From positions 30,756-94,755 of the forward strand of contig CALEZT010000118.1 of the NCBI GenBank assembly GCA_937927975.1: DNA of 64,000 nt, written 5' to 3'. Made by a program: the position numbers and the translations under genes. This stretch comes from an uncultured Phycisphaerales bacterium. GTDB lineage: Bacteria > Planctomycetota > Phycisphaerae > Sedimentisphaerales > Anaerobacaceae. Positions 32,163 to 40,631 of this stretch are shown in pieces. The notes below the pieces were generated by a model. The model had not been told where the DNA came from and ran no database searches. It worked only from the letters and a program-made list of their open reading frames with translations. Within the stretch, counting starts at the first letter, position 1, and every line of letters starts with the position of its first letter.

Positions 32163-33625
32163 TACCGGTTCCCCCGAGGACCAGTTGGCCCAAGGGGCTC
32201 TATCGCGATTGGATGTTCGACACGGAATTGGCGTGCGCCGCGACGACCTTGCGACGCGCCGGACACGACGTTCGGACGTTCCGACGGGAGGAGCAGCTTG
32301 TCAAGCTGGGGTTCGACTGGGACCGGGCCGAAGCCGATGTGCGGAATCTGATCGAGCAGTTTCGCCCGACTCTCGTCGTGCAGTCGGTCGTGACGCCCGC
32401 CATGCCGGAGGCGGCGCGGATCGCCCGGTGGGTCAAGGAGATCGCGGGAACCCACACGGTCAACGTGCTGTGCGGAACGCATCCTTCCGGCGTGCCGGAA
32501 CTTGTGTTGTCCGAGAGCGCGGACGTGGACGCGGTCGCGGTCGGCGAGTTCGAAGAGACTCTGCGGGACGTGGCGGACAAGGGACCCTCGCCTGAGGTCT
32601 CCGGACTCGTCGTGCGGCACGACGGCCGATTCGTCCGCACGCCGCAACGGCCCACGACGCACGATTTGGACACGCTTGGGCCGCCGGCATACGATCTGCT
32701 GGATATGGAGTTCCAGAAGCGGCGCAATCCCTGGATGATTCGCTATTTGAGCCTCTCCAGTCTCAACATCCGCACCTCGCGGGGTTGTCCCAACCGCTGC
32801 GCGTTTTGCGCCGAGCACCTGGTCGGGGGCCTGGGCGTTCGGTTCCATTCGCTCGATTACGTCATGCAGCAGGTGGGCTATGCCTGCGAGCAGGGCTTCG
32901 AGGCAGTGCACTTCGAGGACGAGACTTTCGCAGCGGACCCCGGTCGGCTGCTGGAGATCTGCGAGGCGATGCAGCAGCGCGGGTTCCACAAGAAACTCAA
33001 GTGGGATTGCCTGATGCGGGTGGATCAGGCTCAGCCGGAGTTGCTGGCGGCGATGAAGGCGGCCGGCTGCATTCAGATCGAGTACGGCTTCGAAAGCGGC
33101 TCGGACAGGGCCCTGCGAGGCGTGGGCAAGAACGCCACGGTCGAGCAGAACCGCAGGGCGGTGAGTCTGACGCGCCAGGCGGGGATCCGCATCTTTGCCG
33201 ACATCATGGTGGGCCTGCCCGGCGAGACACGCGAGGACCTGGACGCGACCGTGCGATTCCTCCGCTGGGCCAGGCCCGAGATCCTCAGCGCCGGCCGGCT
33301 GCTGCCGATGCCGGGGACCGCGATCTACAACCGACTGTCCGAGCACGTTCGGGCCTCCCTGTCGTGGGAAGGCTACAGCTACACGCCGCAGCCGGGTTTT
33401 GCGATCAACTTCACCGACGTGCCCGACGTCCAGTTCGAGCGGTGGTATCGCGACTTCTTCAAGTACATCGTCAAGCCGCACAACACGCTGGCTCTGCTGC
33501 GAGACACCGGTCTGACCGACGACAAGGCCCGCGGGGAATACCGCCGTACCCTGCGTCGTTTCGCCTGGCATCATCCGCTTCGGGCCCTGCGTCTACCCAT
33601 CCGGCGCGAAGCCTACTCGACATAG
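32144..33625 (+). CDS. B12-binding radical SAM enzyme
   Basis: 493 aa from ATG 32144, overlapping the nucleotidyltransferase gene by 19 bases. Residues ~1-140 form a cobalamin-binding Rossmann domain (MRILLIVPVPPRTSWPKGLY, later VDAVAVGEFEETL). The radical SAM core follows with C215-x3-C219-x2-C222 in SRGCPNRCAFC, IEYGFESGSD, and IMVGLPGETREDL. Class B relatives methylate unactivated carbons or rearrange them, and several act on RiPP precursors; others act on lipids or cofactors. Tight overlap with the cluster suggests peptide modification. No extra SPASM-type Cys cluster is seen. Confidence 0.88.
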   Translation: MRILLIVPVPPRTSWPKGLYRDWMFDTELACAATTLRRAGHDVRTFRREEQLVKLGFDWDRAEADVRNLIEQFRPTLVVQSVVTPAMPEAARIARWVKEIAGTHTVNVLCGTHPSGVPELVLSESADVDAVAVGEFEETLRDVADKGPSPEVSGLVVRHDGRFVRTPQRPTTHDLDTLGPPAYDLLDMEFQKRRNPWMIRYLSLSSLNIRTSRGCPNRCAFCAEHLVGGLGVRFHSLDYVMQQVGYACEQGFEAVHFEDETFAADPGRLLEICEAMQQRGFHKKLKWDCLMRVDQAQPELLAAMKAAGCIQIEYGFESGSDRALRGVGKNATVEQNRRAVSLTRQAGIRIFADIMVGLPGETREDLDATVRFLRWARPEILSAGRLLPMPGTAIYNRLSEHVRASLSWEGYSYTPQPGFAINFTDVPDVQFERWYRDFFKYIVKPHNTLALLRDTGLTDDKARGEYRRTLRRFAWHHPLRALRLPIRREAYST

Positions 33626-34008
33626 GTGTCGTAAACGCGGACGGTCTTCCAGTTCGACTTGTTCTCTTCGATGAACTTCAGGTGATCGGGGGCCTTCTGA
33701 TAGCGGTCGTGGTCTTGCTTGCTCGCGAAGACGACATGCAGGCCGACGTCCCAATCACGGACGTTGACCTCGCGGGCGTGCTCCTCGACGAGGGTCCCGG
33801 CGGCGAAGAAGGTGACGCCGGGATGATCTCGCAGATACTCGTAGCAGTCGGCGACGAGCTTCTCACGTGCGGCCTGCGAGTCGTCGTTCAGGGTGAAGTA
33901 GACGTTATGGGCCAGGGCAGGGGTCTTCGCCTGCCGGCGGACTTGTTCCTGGCTGCATCCGCACATCGCCAGAGCCGCCGCCGCGAAGAACACCATATGA
34001 TTTCTCAT
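33613..34008 (-). CDS. Dabb-domain (stress-responsive A/B barrel) secreted protein
   Basis: 131 aa from ATG 34008 (GGAGG 7 bases upstream). The signal peptide MRNHMVFFAAAALAMCGCS has a possible lipidation Cys. The mature part begins LAHNVYFTLNDDSQAAREKL, then HPGVTFFAAGTL, WDVGLHVVFASKQDHDRYQ and ends with WKTVRVYDTYVE, the Dabb dimeric alpha-beta barrel pattern. Function of such secreted Dabb proteins is unclear. Its 3' end overlaps that of the radical SAM gene by 13 bases on the opposite strand. Confidence 0.85.
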   Translation of the reverse strand: MRNHMVFFAAAALAMCGCSQEQVRRQAKTPALAHNVYFTLNDDSQAAREKLVADCYEYLRDHPGVTFFAAGTLVEEHAREVNVRDWDVGLHVVFASKQDHDRYQKAPDHLKFIEENKSNWKTVRVYDTYVE

Positions 34009-34244
34009 AGCGCACCTCCAGAAATGTCCCCATGATACGGACTTGCCGCTGCGGGTCAAGCGAAAAGGCGCCGGCAGTCGGTGGGGGGGCATAGCGAGTC
34101 TCGGACATCAAGCGGCTCTGCCTCAATGCAGCGGTTGTCGCGGTTTGTCATGGCGTTGGCGCGGCATCCCTGGTAGGATATGCGTATGGCATCGAAGCGG
34201 CGATGCGGTGACGAGATCCGGCGAACCGTTGTGGAGACGCGAGC

Positions 34245-35579
34245 ATGGCGACGAGAAGGACAACCAGTCTCTTGTTGGCGAGAGAGCGATTGGCCACATG
34301 GGTTCTTGCGATCGTTTGTCTGCTCCCGGCGACGCGATGTGCGGCCGGGGGAACGACAGGCGGCGAAAGTCCCGGCCTGACGAGCCGCCAGCACGCGATA
34401 GAGGATGTGGATTTTCTCATCCGGCAACTCCGCGAGAAGCACCCAAACCCCTTTGGTCGGGTCTCCGAGGCCCGCTTCCTGCAGGAGGCGGAGCAGCTCA
34501 AAGAGGGTTTGCCCGAGCGGGTGGCCATTCGCGAGTTCTCTTTGTCCATTGCGGCCCTGCTGGCCCTGGTGGAGGACGATCACACCCGCCATCGCGATCT
34601 GTCGTCGTACTACGAGCACATCAACCGCGGCGGCCGGCTCTTCCCCGTGAAGTTGCGATGCCAGGAACGCCAGATGGTTGTCGAAGCCTGGTCGCCGCAG
34701 GTGATCCCCGCCCGCGTAGGCGTCGGCGATGCCATTGTGGCCGTCAACGGCGAAGCCACCGAGTCGATCGTGACGCGCTACGGCCGATACCTCTCTCTCG
34801 ATACGGATCAACAGCGTCGCTGGGCTTGGGAGTGGTGGTTTGACAAGTACCAGGTGCTTCTGGGCGATGCACGCGACGAATACCGATTGCGATTGCGCGA
34901 CGGGCAAGGTCGGGAGTATGAGGAGACTCTTCCGGCGGCGCCCCCATGGCTGGCACAGTATGAGGACTCGAAGCGGTCGGGACCGGCATTTCAGTACGAG
35001 CTCCACCACGGCGGGCAGACGTGCCTGTTCCGCATTCGCCATTTCAGCAGAAACGCGCAGCAGGAGTATGAGGATTCCGTGCGGGGCCTTCTGGACGCGA
35101 TGCGGCGCAGGGGCACGGGATGCCTGATCCTGGACCTGCGGGGCAATGGCGGCGGAGACAGCGGGCTGGGCATGGGATTGCTGCGGATGGTGATAGACAG
35201 GCCGTACGCGGAGGATCTGAAACCTGCTTCCGACGGCGGGTGTCCCGTCAAGCTCGCTCTGCTCTGCGACAGGTCGAGCTACTCGGCCGCCAGTTGGCTG
35301 GCGATGGTGGTCAAGGACTGCAAGGCAGGAATCATCGCGGGGGAGGAGACGGGCGGCAGGGCGTCCTTCTTCGGGGACATCGTGCACGTCTCGCTGCCGC
35401 ACACGGGCTTGTCGTGCGGCATCGCCACGAGGTTCTTCATGCGGCGGGCGGGTTATGATGACAGACGAGGCGTCCTGCCCGATCTGGCCCTCGATGTGAC
35501 GCAGCCTGATGGAAAGCTCGTGGACGAGATCCGCGCGTTCCTGTGCCGGACGGAGGGCCAGGGGATGTCGTCGTGGTGA
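34245..35579 (+). CDS. S41-family (C-terminal processing) peptidase
   Basis: 444 aa with GGAG 8 bases before the ATG and a signal sequence (TWVLAIVCLLPATRCAAG). An N-terminal helical part (EDVDFLIRQLREKHPNPF) leads to a PDZ-like segment (ARVGVGDAIVAVNGEATES) and the peptidase core: LILDLRGNGGGDSG, the nucleophile region DRSSYSAASWLA (Ser347) and IIAGEETGGRASFFGD. The catalytic Lys normally some 25 residues after the Ser is not obvious, since GEETGG takes its usual place, so activity is likely but not certain. Exported; substrate unknown. Confidence 0.85.
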   Translation: MATRRTTSLLLARERLATWVLAIVCLLPATRCAAGGTTGGESPGLTSRQHAIEDVDFLIRQLREKHPNPFGRVSEARFLQEAEQLKEGLPERVAIREFSLSIAALLALVEDDHTRHRDLSSYYEHINRGGRLFPVKLRCQERQMVVEAWSPQVIPARVGVGDAIVAVNGEATESIVTRYGRYLSLDTDQQRRWAWEWWFDKYQVLLGDARDEYRLRLRDGQGREYEETLPAAPPWLAQYEDSKRSGPAFQYELHHGGQTCLFRIRHFSRNAQQEYEDSVRGLLDAMRRRGTGCLILDLRGNGGGDSGLGMGLLRMVIDRPYAEDLKPASDGGCPVKLALLCDRSSYSAASWLAMVVKDCKAGIIAGEETGGRASFFGDIVHVSLPHTGLSCGIATRFFMRRAGYDDRRGVLPDLALDVTQPDGKLVDEIRAFLCRTEGQGMSSW

Positions 35580-35786
35580 TCCCGGCTCGCGGCTTTTTCG
35601 TTCGTGGCTGCAGGCGAGTATCGCGAGGGCCTTGACAACGTCGGGCACAGGGTGTGAGATGCCTGTGAGAAAGCCCCGTGCAGGCCGATGTCGAAGTTGT
35701 TTGCCTGTCGGGACGGACGTTTCGTCGAGTCTTCAGCGGATGTCGATCCAATCGCTTTGTCGGTGCTGGAATGAAAGGGAACCCTC

Positions 35787-36263
35787 ATGGTGAGCAGCGA
35801 GGTTGCTGAGTGTTGTCCGCGATTCGATCCGGGGCCTTGGGATGGGACGGAGCTGACCTGGCAGGACAAGCGGTTCGTGAAGGACCGTGTGAGGAGCTTT
35901 CTGCACATTCCTCTGAACTTCGGAGCGGTGATGGTGCGGAACATGCGGAAGATCGAGGCCGCCGGCGCCAAGTCCAGCGACACGATCGTGCTGTGCGACG
36001 AGAACTCGCTCTGGGGGGCGGACGTCTACATCAGCGTCCCGACGGAGATCCCGGACTCCCGGAACGTCACCATCTCCGGCACGTTCGTCAGCAGGGTCTT
36101 CGAGGGGCCGTACCAGAACGTCCGCAAGTGGATCCCCGAGACCCGGCAGTTCGTCGCATCGAAGGGCAAGCAGATCCAGAGGCTGTTCTGCTACTACACC
36201 ACCTGCCCGACGTGCGCGAAGAAGCACGGCAAGAACTATGTCGTGATCCTGGCCCAGGTATAG
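35787..36263 (+). CDS. Conserved small protein with C-terminal CxxC (often annotated 'hydrolase')
   Basis: 158 aa; AGGGAA precedes the ATG. The sequence WDGTELTWQDKRFVKDRVRS followed by FLHIPLNFGAV belongs to a widespread family of ~150-aa cytoplasmic proteins with no proven function. The C-terminus carries CYYTTCPTCAKKHGKNYVVI, a CxxC pair that could bind a metal or be redox active. It stands 17 bases before the next gene and is probably co-transcribed with it. Confidence 0.8.
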   Translation: MVSSEVAECCPRFDPGPWDGTELTWQDKRFVKDRVRSFLHIPLNFGAVMVRNMRKIEAAGAKSSDTIVLCDENSLWGADVYISVPTEIPDSRNVTISGTFVSRVFEGPYQNVRKWIPETRQFVASKGKQIQRLFCYYTTCPTCAKKHGKNYVVILAQV

Positions 36264-36280
36264 AGGACAGAGGGACGAGA

Positions 36281-36901
36281 ATGGCCGACTGGTTTCGAAA
36301 TACGACGTGGTCCAAGGAAATCGAAGAAGAGTTCTTTCGGCGATTGGCGAGGGCTCGGTCTCAACGGGATCAATACCTTTTTGTCCAAGCTCTCATGTTG
36401 GCACGCACCCGGCCGGAAGTCAGCCTTCGTCTCGTAGACCTCTATTTCGACACGCGGTCGAACGAGTTTTTCGACATCTGTGCCTTGCAGGCCAGAGCAG
36501 AGGCATTCGTCGCAGTGGAGGACCTTCCACGAGCAGCGGAGGCGTATCGAGCCATGTTGGAACGCGAGAAGGCGCACCCGGGTCACATGACCAGCGCGTA
36601 TTTGGACTATCCACTCCTGATTGCCACCGAATGCCTGGAATCCGAATATGAATATGCTCTATCTGTTCTGGAGGATCATAGGAGTTCTGCGGCGTTTCCG
36701 CTGGGACGTTTCATGTGGAATGCGGCCTATGCGCTGATCCTCAGCGCCACGGGCGACGTGAATGCCGCTCGTTCCTACGCCTTGGCCGCAGTTGAGGCTT
36801 CGGAGGAGCAGTCATCGGAGTTCCGCAATCATCGCAAGTTGGGCCTTGTCAATGCGTCATACGAGCCGCTCATCAGACGTCTGGAGGGGCTGTGTCTTTA
36901 A
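36281..36901 (+). CDS. TPR-like helical protein of unknown function
   Basis: 206 aa from ATG 36281 (the frame continues upstream only as a shadow of the previous gene). It begins MADWFRNTTWSKEIEEEFFR and shows repeated helix pairs (QRDQYLFVQALMLARTRPEV, SLRLVDLYFDT, AFVAVEDLPRAAEAYRAML, LILSATGDVNAARSYALAA) typical of tetratricopeptide proteins. The opening MxDWFRNTxW is shared with a family found in many bacteria. It probably mediates protein contacts. GC content is lower than in neighbouring genes. Confidence 0.8.
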   Translation: MADWFRNTTWSKEIEEEFFRRLARARSQRDQYLFVQALMLARTRPEVSLRLVDLYFDTRSNEFFDICALQARAEAFVAVEDLPRAAEAYRAMLEREKAHPGHMTSAYLDYPLLIATECLESEYEYALSVLEDHRSSAAFPLGRFMWNAAYALILSATGDVNAARSYALAAVEASEEQSSEFRNHRKLGLVNASYEPLIRRLEGLCL

Positions 36902-36949
36902 CTACATGGCAAGGGCATCGCGCACCGCACGAGACTTTGCAGTGAGGAG

Positions 36950-37888
36950 TCAGGCTCCTTCTGCGTTTGTCACGTTCGTGTCGAGTGCTGGTTTGCGGAC
37001 GGCGGCCGAGCCCAGCAGCAGCGGCAACTGGACCACCATCAGGCCCGCGAACATCAAGGCCGAGCCCAGAAGTCCTCGCGGCGTGTACCCTTCTTGCAGG
37101 ATCAGGTAGCCCGCCAGGGAGGCGAAGACCGTTTCGAGGCTCATCAGGATCGCTGCGTGCGAGGGCGGCGAAGTCCGCTGGCAGACGACCTGGAGCGTGA
37201 AGGCGACGCCGGCTGAGAAGACCCCGGCGTAGAGGATCGGAATCGTGGCTTCAATGATGGAGGACAGAGCGATTCGCTCGGACGCCAAAGCGGCCGCCAG
37301 GCTCAGGGCCGAGCAGGCGAGGAACTGCAGGCAGGCGATGTGCAGGGGATGGGCCCGTTTGGCGAGGTGATCGATCAGGAGCACGTGCAGCGTCCAGAAG
37401 AAGGCCCCGATCAGGACCAGCAGATCGCCTCGGCCGATCGTCAGCGACTCGTTGACGCTGAGCAGGTACAGGCCCGCGACCGCCAGTGCCGCGCCGATCC
37501 AGACCGCCACGCCGCAACGATGCCCCAGGAACAGGCCTGCGATCGGCACGAGCACGACGTACAGGCTGGTGATGAAGCTGGCCTTGCCGGCGGTCGTGTA
37601 GACCAATCCCATCTGTTGCATCGAGGCCCCGCCGAACAGGGCCAGGCCCGCCAGGAGGCTGCCCCAGAGCAGGAGTCGCCGACTGCCGCCTGTGTTCCGG
37701 GGCCTGTCGCCGCGTCGGGACAAGAGGATGATGGGCAGCACGGTCACGGCTCCCACCGCGAAACGCAGCGCGTTGTACGTCATCGGGCCGAGGTGCTCCA
37801 TGCCCATCCGCTGGGCGACGAAGGTCGTGCCCCAGAAGAAGGCCGCCACGAGCAGGAGCGAGTCGCTTTTGAGAGTCTTTGTCTGCAT
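36950..37888 (-). CDS. EamA/DMT-family transporter
   Basis: 312 aa with ten predicted membrane helices in two EamA halves. Start LLLVAAFFWGTTFVAQRMGM and middle TAGKASFITSLYVVLVPIAG are typical; the second half begins LLVLIGAFFWTLHVLLIDHL. Family members export metabolites or amino acids; no substrate is indicated. The ATG has no clear ribosome-binding site. Confidence 0.9.
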   Translation of the reverse strand: MQTKTLKSDSLLLVAAFFWGTTFVAQRMGMEHLGPMTYNALRFAVGAVTVLPIILLSRRGDRPRNTGGSRRLLLWGSLLAGLALFGGASMQQMGLVYTTAGKASFITSLYVVLVPIAGLFLGHRCGVAVWIGAALAVAGLYLLSVNESLTIGRGDLLVLIGAFFWTLHVLLIDHLAKRAHPLHIACLQFLACSALSLAAALASERIALSSIIEATIPILYAGVFSAGVAFTLQVVCQRTSPPSHAAILMSLETVFASLAGYLILQEGYTPRGLLGSALMFAGLMVVQLPLLLGSAAVRKPALDTNVTNAEGA

Positions 37889-37924
37889 AAACGCGGATCG
37901 AGAGCCGCCGGCGGCTCGGGTTTC

Positions 37925-39892
37925 CTATCCTGCCCGTCGTTCGTAGGCTCGGTAGAGCAGGTCGAGTTCGGATTGCCGGGCCGCGTAGGACTGCTGGAGG
38001 TCGGCCAGGCGGTCGGGGTTCTTGTAGACCTCCGCGTTGCCGAACTGCTGCTTCATCGCGTCGATCTCCTGCTCGATCTCCATGATCATGCTCTCGATCT
38101 GGTCCACCGTGTACTTGTTGAATCGCTTGAGCTCGTCCGGCGCCTTGTTGGCCGAGGCGGCCATTTGAGATTTCAAATTAGAGATCTGAGATTGCTTCTT
38201 CTTCGCCTCGGCGGCCTGGGCTTCCTTCTGCTCTCTCTCTTCGGTCCGTCGGCGGATCGTGTCGGCGTAGACCGAGTAGGCGGGTTCGCCCACGATGAAC
38301 TCGGTCCGGCCGAGCTGTCGTTGGCCGAACTCGTCGGTGCCGACCACGAGCAGCTTGTCCGCGACGCGATCGAGGAAGTAGCGGTCGTGACTGACGGTGA
38401 CGATCGTGCCTGTGAACTCGTCGAGGGCATCCTCGAGCATCTCCCGGCTGGCGATGTCCAGGTGGTTCGTCGGCTCGTCCATGATCAGCACGTCGGGGGC
38501 CGAGAGCACGAGCTTGCAGAGCATCAGCCGGCTGCGCTGGCCGCCGCTGAGCTCGCCGCAGAGCTTGTAGACGTCGTCGCCTGAGAGCAGGAACGCGCCC
38601 AGTCGCCTGCGGACCTCTTCCGGCACGAGCTCGGGATTCGCGCTCCAGGCTTCGTCCAGGACGCTGCGGTTGGGGTCGAGGACTTCGCCGTGCTGGTCGA
38701 GGTAGCCCACGCGGAGGGTTTCGCCCATGCGGATCTTGCCTGTCGTGGGTTCGGTCCGGCCCAGCGCCAGCTCGATCAGCGTGGTCTTTCCCGTGCCGTT
38801 GGGACCGGTGATGCCGAGCCGCTCGCCGTTGAGGACGTCGAACGTGAGGCCCTCGAACAGCGTCAGGTCGCCGTAGGACTTGCCCAGGTCTTCGCAGCGG
38901 ACGATGATCTCGCTGGCTTTGCCCGTCTTGCCGAAGGAGAACGCGATGGTCCGCTGGCTGTCGGGCTTCTCCAGGAAATCGGGGTTCTCCTTGAGCAGGC
39001 GGTTCAGGCGGGTCTTGCGCCCCTTGGCAGTGCCGCGCATGCCTTCCTGGTCCTTGTTTCGGGCGATGAAGTCCCTCGTCCGCTCGACCATCTCGACCCG
39101 TCGGACGTACTCGCGCTCCTCCTGGAGCCGGACGGTCTCTTTCGTCTCGACGAAGTTCGTGTAGTTGCCCGGCCAGACCTTGGCCTGGCCCTTGCCGATC
39201 TCGATGATCTTGCAGGCGACGCGGTCCAGCAGGTAACGGTCGTGACTGATGACGACCGCGGCCCCGCGATAGTTGGCCAGGAACCGTTCGAGCCATTCGG
39301 TGGCCTGGAGGTCCAGGTGGTTCGTGGGCTCGTCGAGCAGGAGCAGGTCGGTCTGGAGCATGAGAACCTGCGCCAGGCCCAGTCGCGAGAGCTGACCGCC
39401 GCTTAGCGACGAGGTGTTCACGTGGTGCAGCTCCGGCTCGAAGCCCAGGGCCGCCAGGGTCATCTGGATGCGGGTCTCGTATTCGTAGCCGCCGGCGAGC
39501 TCGAATTCGTGGTTCAGGCGGTCGTAGTGACGCATCTTGGCCTGGAGTTCGGGACCGGTCAGACGCTCCATCTCGTGCGAGACCTCGTGGATCGCCTCCT
39601 GGAGCCGGAAGATCTCCTCGACGCCGGCGTGCATCTCCTGGAGAACGGTTCGCTCGCCGCTGAAGGAGGCCTCCTGGGGCAGATAGCCGATGCGAAGGCC
39701 TTTCTGCCGGATGACCTGGCCCATGTCCTGGCGGACCTGGCCGGTGATGAGCCGAAGGATGGTCGTCTTGCCCGAGCCGTTGGCGCCGACCATGCCGACC
39801 TTCTCGCCGGGGTGGAGCTGGAGGTCCAGATGGTCCAGCACGATCTCCGGGCCGAACGCCACGTGTATGTCCTGCAATGTTACGATCGCCAT
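37925..39892 (-). CDS. ABC-F family ATPase (Uup/EttA-like)
   Basis: 655 aa, two ABC domains in one chain and no membrane segment. Domain 1: Walker A GANGSGKTT, signature LSGGQLSRL, Walker B LLLLDEPTNHLDL. Between them a linker with EYVRRVEMVERTRDFIARNK. Domain 2: GPNGTGKTT, LSGGQRSRL, LIMDEPTNHLDI. The C-terminal coiled coil (residues ~575-655) is like that of Uup. Such proteins act on the ribosome or on branched DNA. The stretch KKKQSQISNLKSQM between domain 2 and the coiled coil is encoded by a palindromic repeat (38164-38193), a later insertion that kept the frame. Confidence 0.93.
   Translation of the reverse strand: MAIVTLQDIHVAFGPEIVLDHLDLQLHPGEKVGMVGANGSGKTTILRLITGQVRQDMGQVIRQKGLRIGYLPQEASFSGERTVLQEMHAGVEEIFRLQEAIHEVSHEMERLTGPELQAKMRHYDRLNHEFELAGGYEYETRIQMTLAALGFEPELHHVNTSSLSGGQLSRLGLAQVLMLQTDLLLLDEPTNHLDLQATEWLERFLANYRGAAVVISHDRYLLDRVACKIIEIGKGQAKVWPGNYTNFVETKETVRLQEEREYVRRVEMVERTRDFIARNKDQEGMRGTAKGRKTRLNRLLKENPDFLEKPDSQRTIAFSFGKTGKASEIIVRCEDLGKSYGDLTLFEGLTFDVLNGERLGITGPNGTGKTTLIELALGRTEPTTGKIRMGETLRVGYLDQHGEVLDPNRSVLDEAWSANPELVPEEVRRRLGAFLLSGDDVYKLCGELSGGQRSRLMLCKLVLSAPDVLIMDEPTNHLDIASREMLEDALDEFTGTIVTVSHDRYFLDRVADKLLVVGTDEFGQRQLGRTEFIVGEPAYSVYADTIRRRTEEREQKEAQAAEAKKKQSQISNLKSQMAASANKAPDELKRFNKYTVDQIESMIMEIEQEIDAMKQQFGNAEVYKNPDRLADLQQSYAARQSELDLLYRAYERRAG
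38164..38193. repeat. Short palindromic repeat inside the ABC-F gene
   Basis: TTTGAGATTTCAAATTAGAG followed by ATCTGAGATT is largely self-complementary and lies in the ABC-F gene linker, where it encodes QISNLKSQM. Peptides such as QISNLKSQI recur in predicted proteins of unrelated genomes and mark this repeat type. Confidence 0.55.
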
Positions 39893-40046
39893 GTATTCTC
39901 GAACAAACCCATATTATAGCCGGACTTATGTTACCCGGTCGGAGGGCCGGATTCAAGCGCCGTTACCGGAGGTGATCATCTTCATCCGGATCGCGAGGGT
40001 GCACGATCGTTCCTCTGATCCCCCCGCGTCGGGCGTGTTCTGGCGA

Positions 40047-40339
40047 ATTCGAGAGGCGCGCTTATCGCTTTGCGGGTACCGATGGGGAGCTTGCCCATGG
40101 ATGTCATGGGAGGTAGACTGGCAATGCCGACTCGGAGGATAGGGCAGGGACCCCGCTTGCGATGAATCGCAAGTGGGAATCCGCAACGCGGGCGAGCGAC
40201 CCGAGCGCCGCGGCCGGTGGTATACGGTGGGGAGGGCCCGGCCTCTCGTCGGGCCTTCTACGCCCTGCAGACCTGTTGTCGGCCCTTCGCTACCCTGTCC
40301 CCGCCGGTACCCGCAAAGCCATAAACGCACCTTTAGAAT
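40047..40339. mobile_element. 293-bp MITE-like element with 42-bp terminal inverted repeats
   Basis: The left end 40047-40088 and the inverse of the right end 40298-40339 match at 35 of 42 positions, with GCTTTGCGGGTACCG identical in both. The interior encodes no recognisable protein (short frames on both strands are Arg/Pro rich). Size and termini fit a non-autonomous element or a large structured RNA repeat. No target-site duplication was confirmed by eye. Confidence 0.6.
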
Positions 40340-40631
40340 GGCACCAATCTGCGACGCGCGAGCCACTGCGGTCATTCACCGCGACTGCGAATTGCAGCCC
40401 CGCTGGAAAACAGCTTGCAATCGCCGCTCGAACGTGGTTTATTCGTCAATAATCCGTTATTAGCGAACGTCTTATCGTGCGTATGGCCCATGAAACAGCA
40501 CAGAGGGCGGGCCGGCTTGGCCCTGTCTTTGGCACACCAGTCCTGTCGGACCCGCAACCGCTTCGTTTGCAGATCATGCCGTTGAGTACGACGGAGGTAC
40601 CCCGTACACGTAGCATTGGAGAAACCAGATT
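40340..40631. other. Upstream region of the Gfo/Idh/MocA pair
   Basis: About 290 bases between the MITE-like element and the first oxidoreductase. It contains AT-rich TCAATAATCCGTTATTAGCG around 40446-40465, a possible promoter or operator, but no convincing -35/-10 pair. No gene recognised. Confidence 0.35.

Noticed and set aside
35580..35786. Possible small gene between the S41 peptidase and the CxxC protein
   Set aside because: The short frames have no ribosome-binding site or recognisable sequence.
40162..40463. Overlapping ~96-aa frames in the MITE-like element
   Set aside because: Composition follows the repeat and no homologous protein family is apparent; frames span the inverted repeat.
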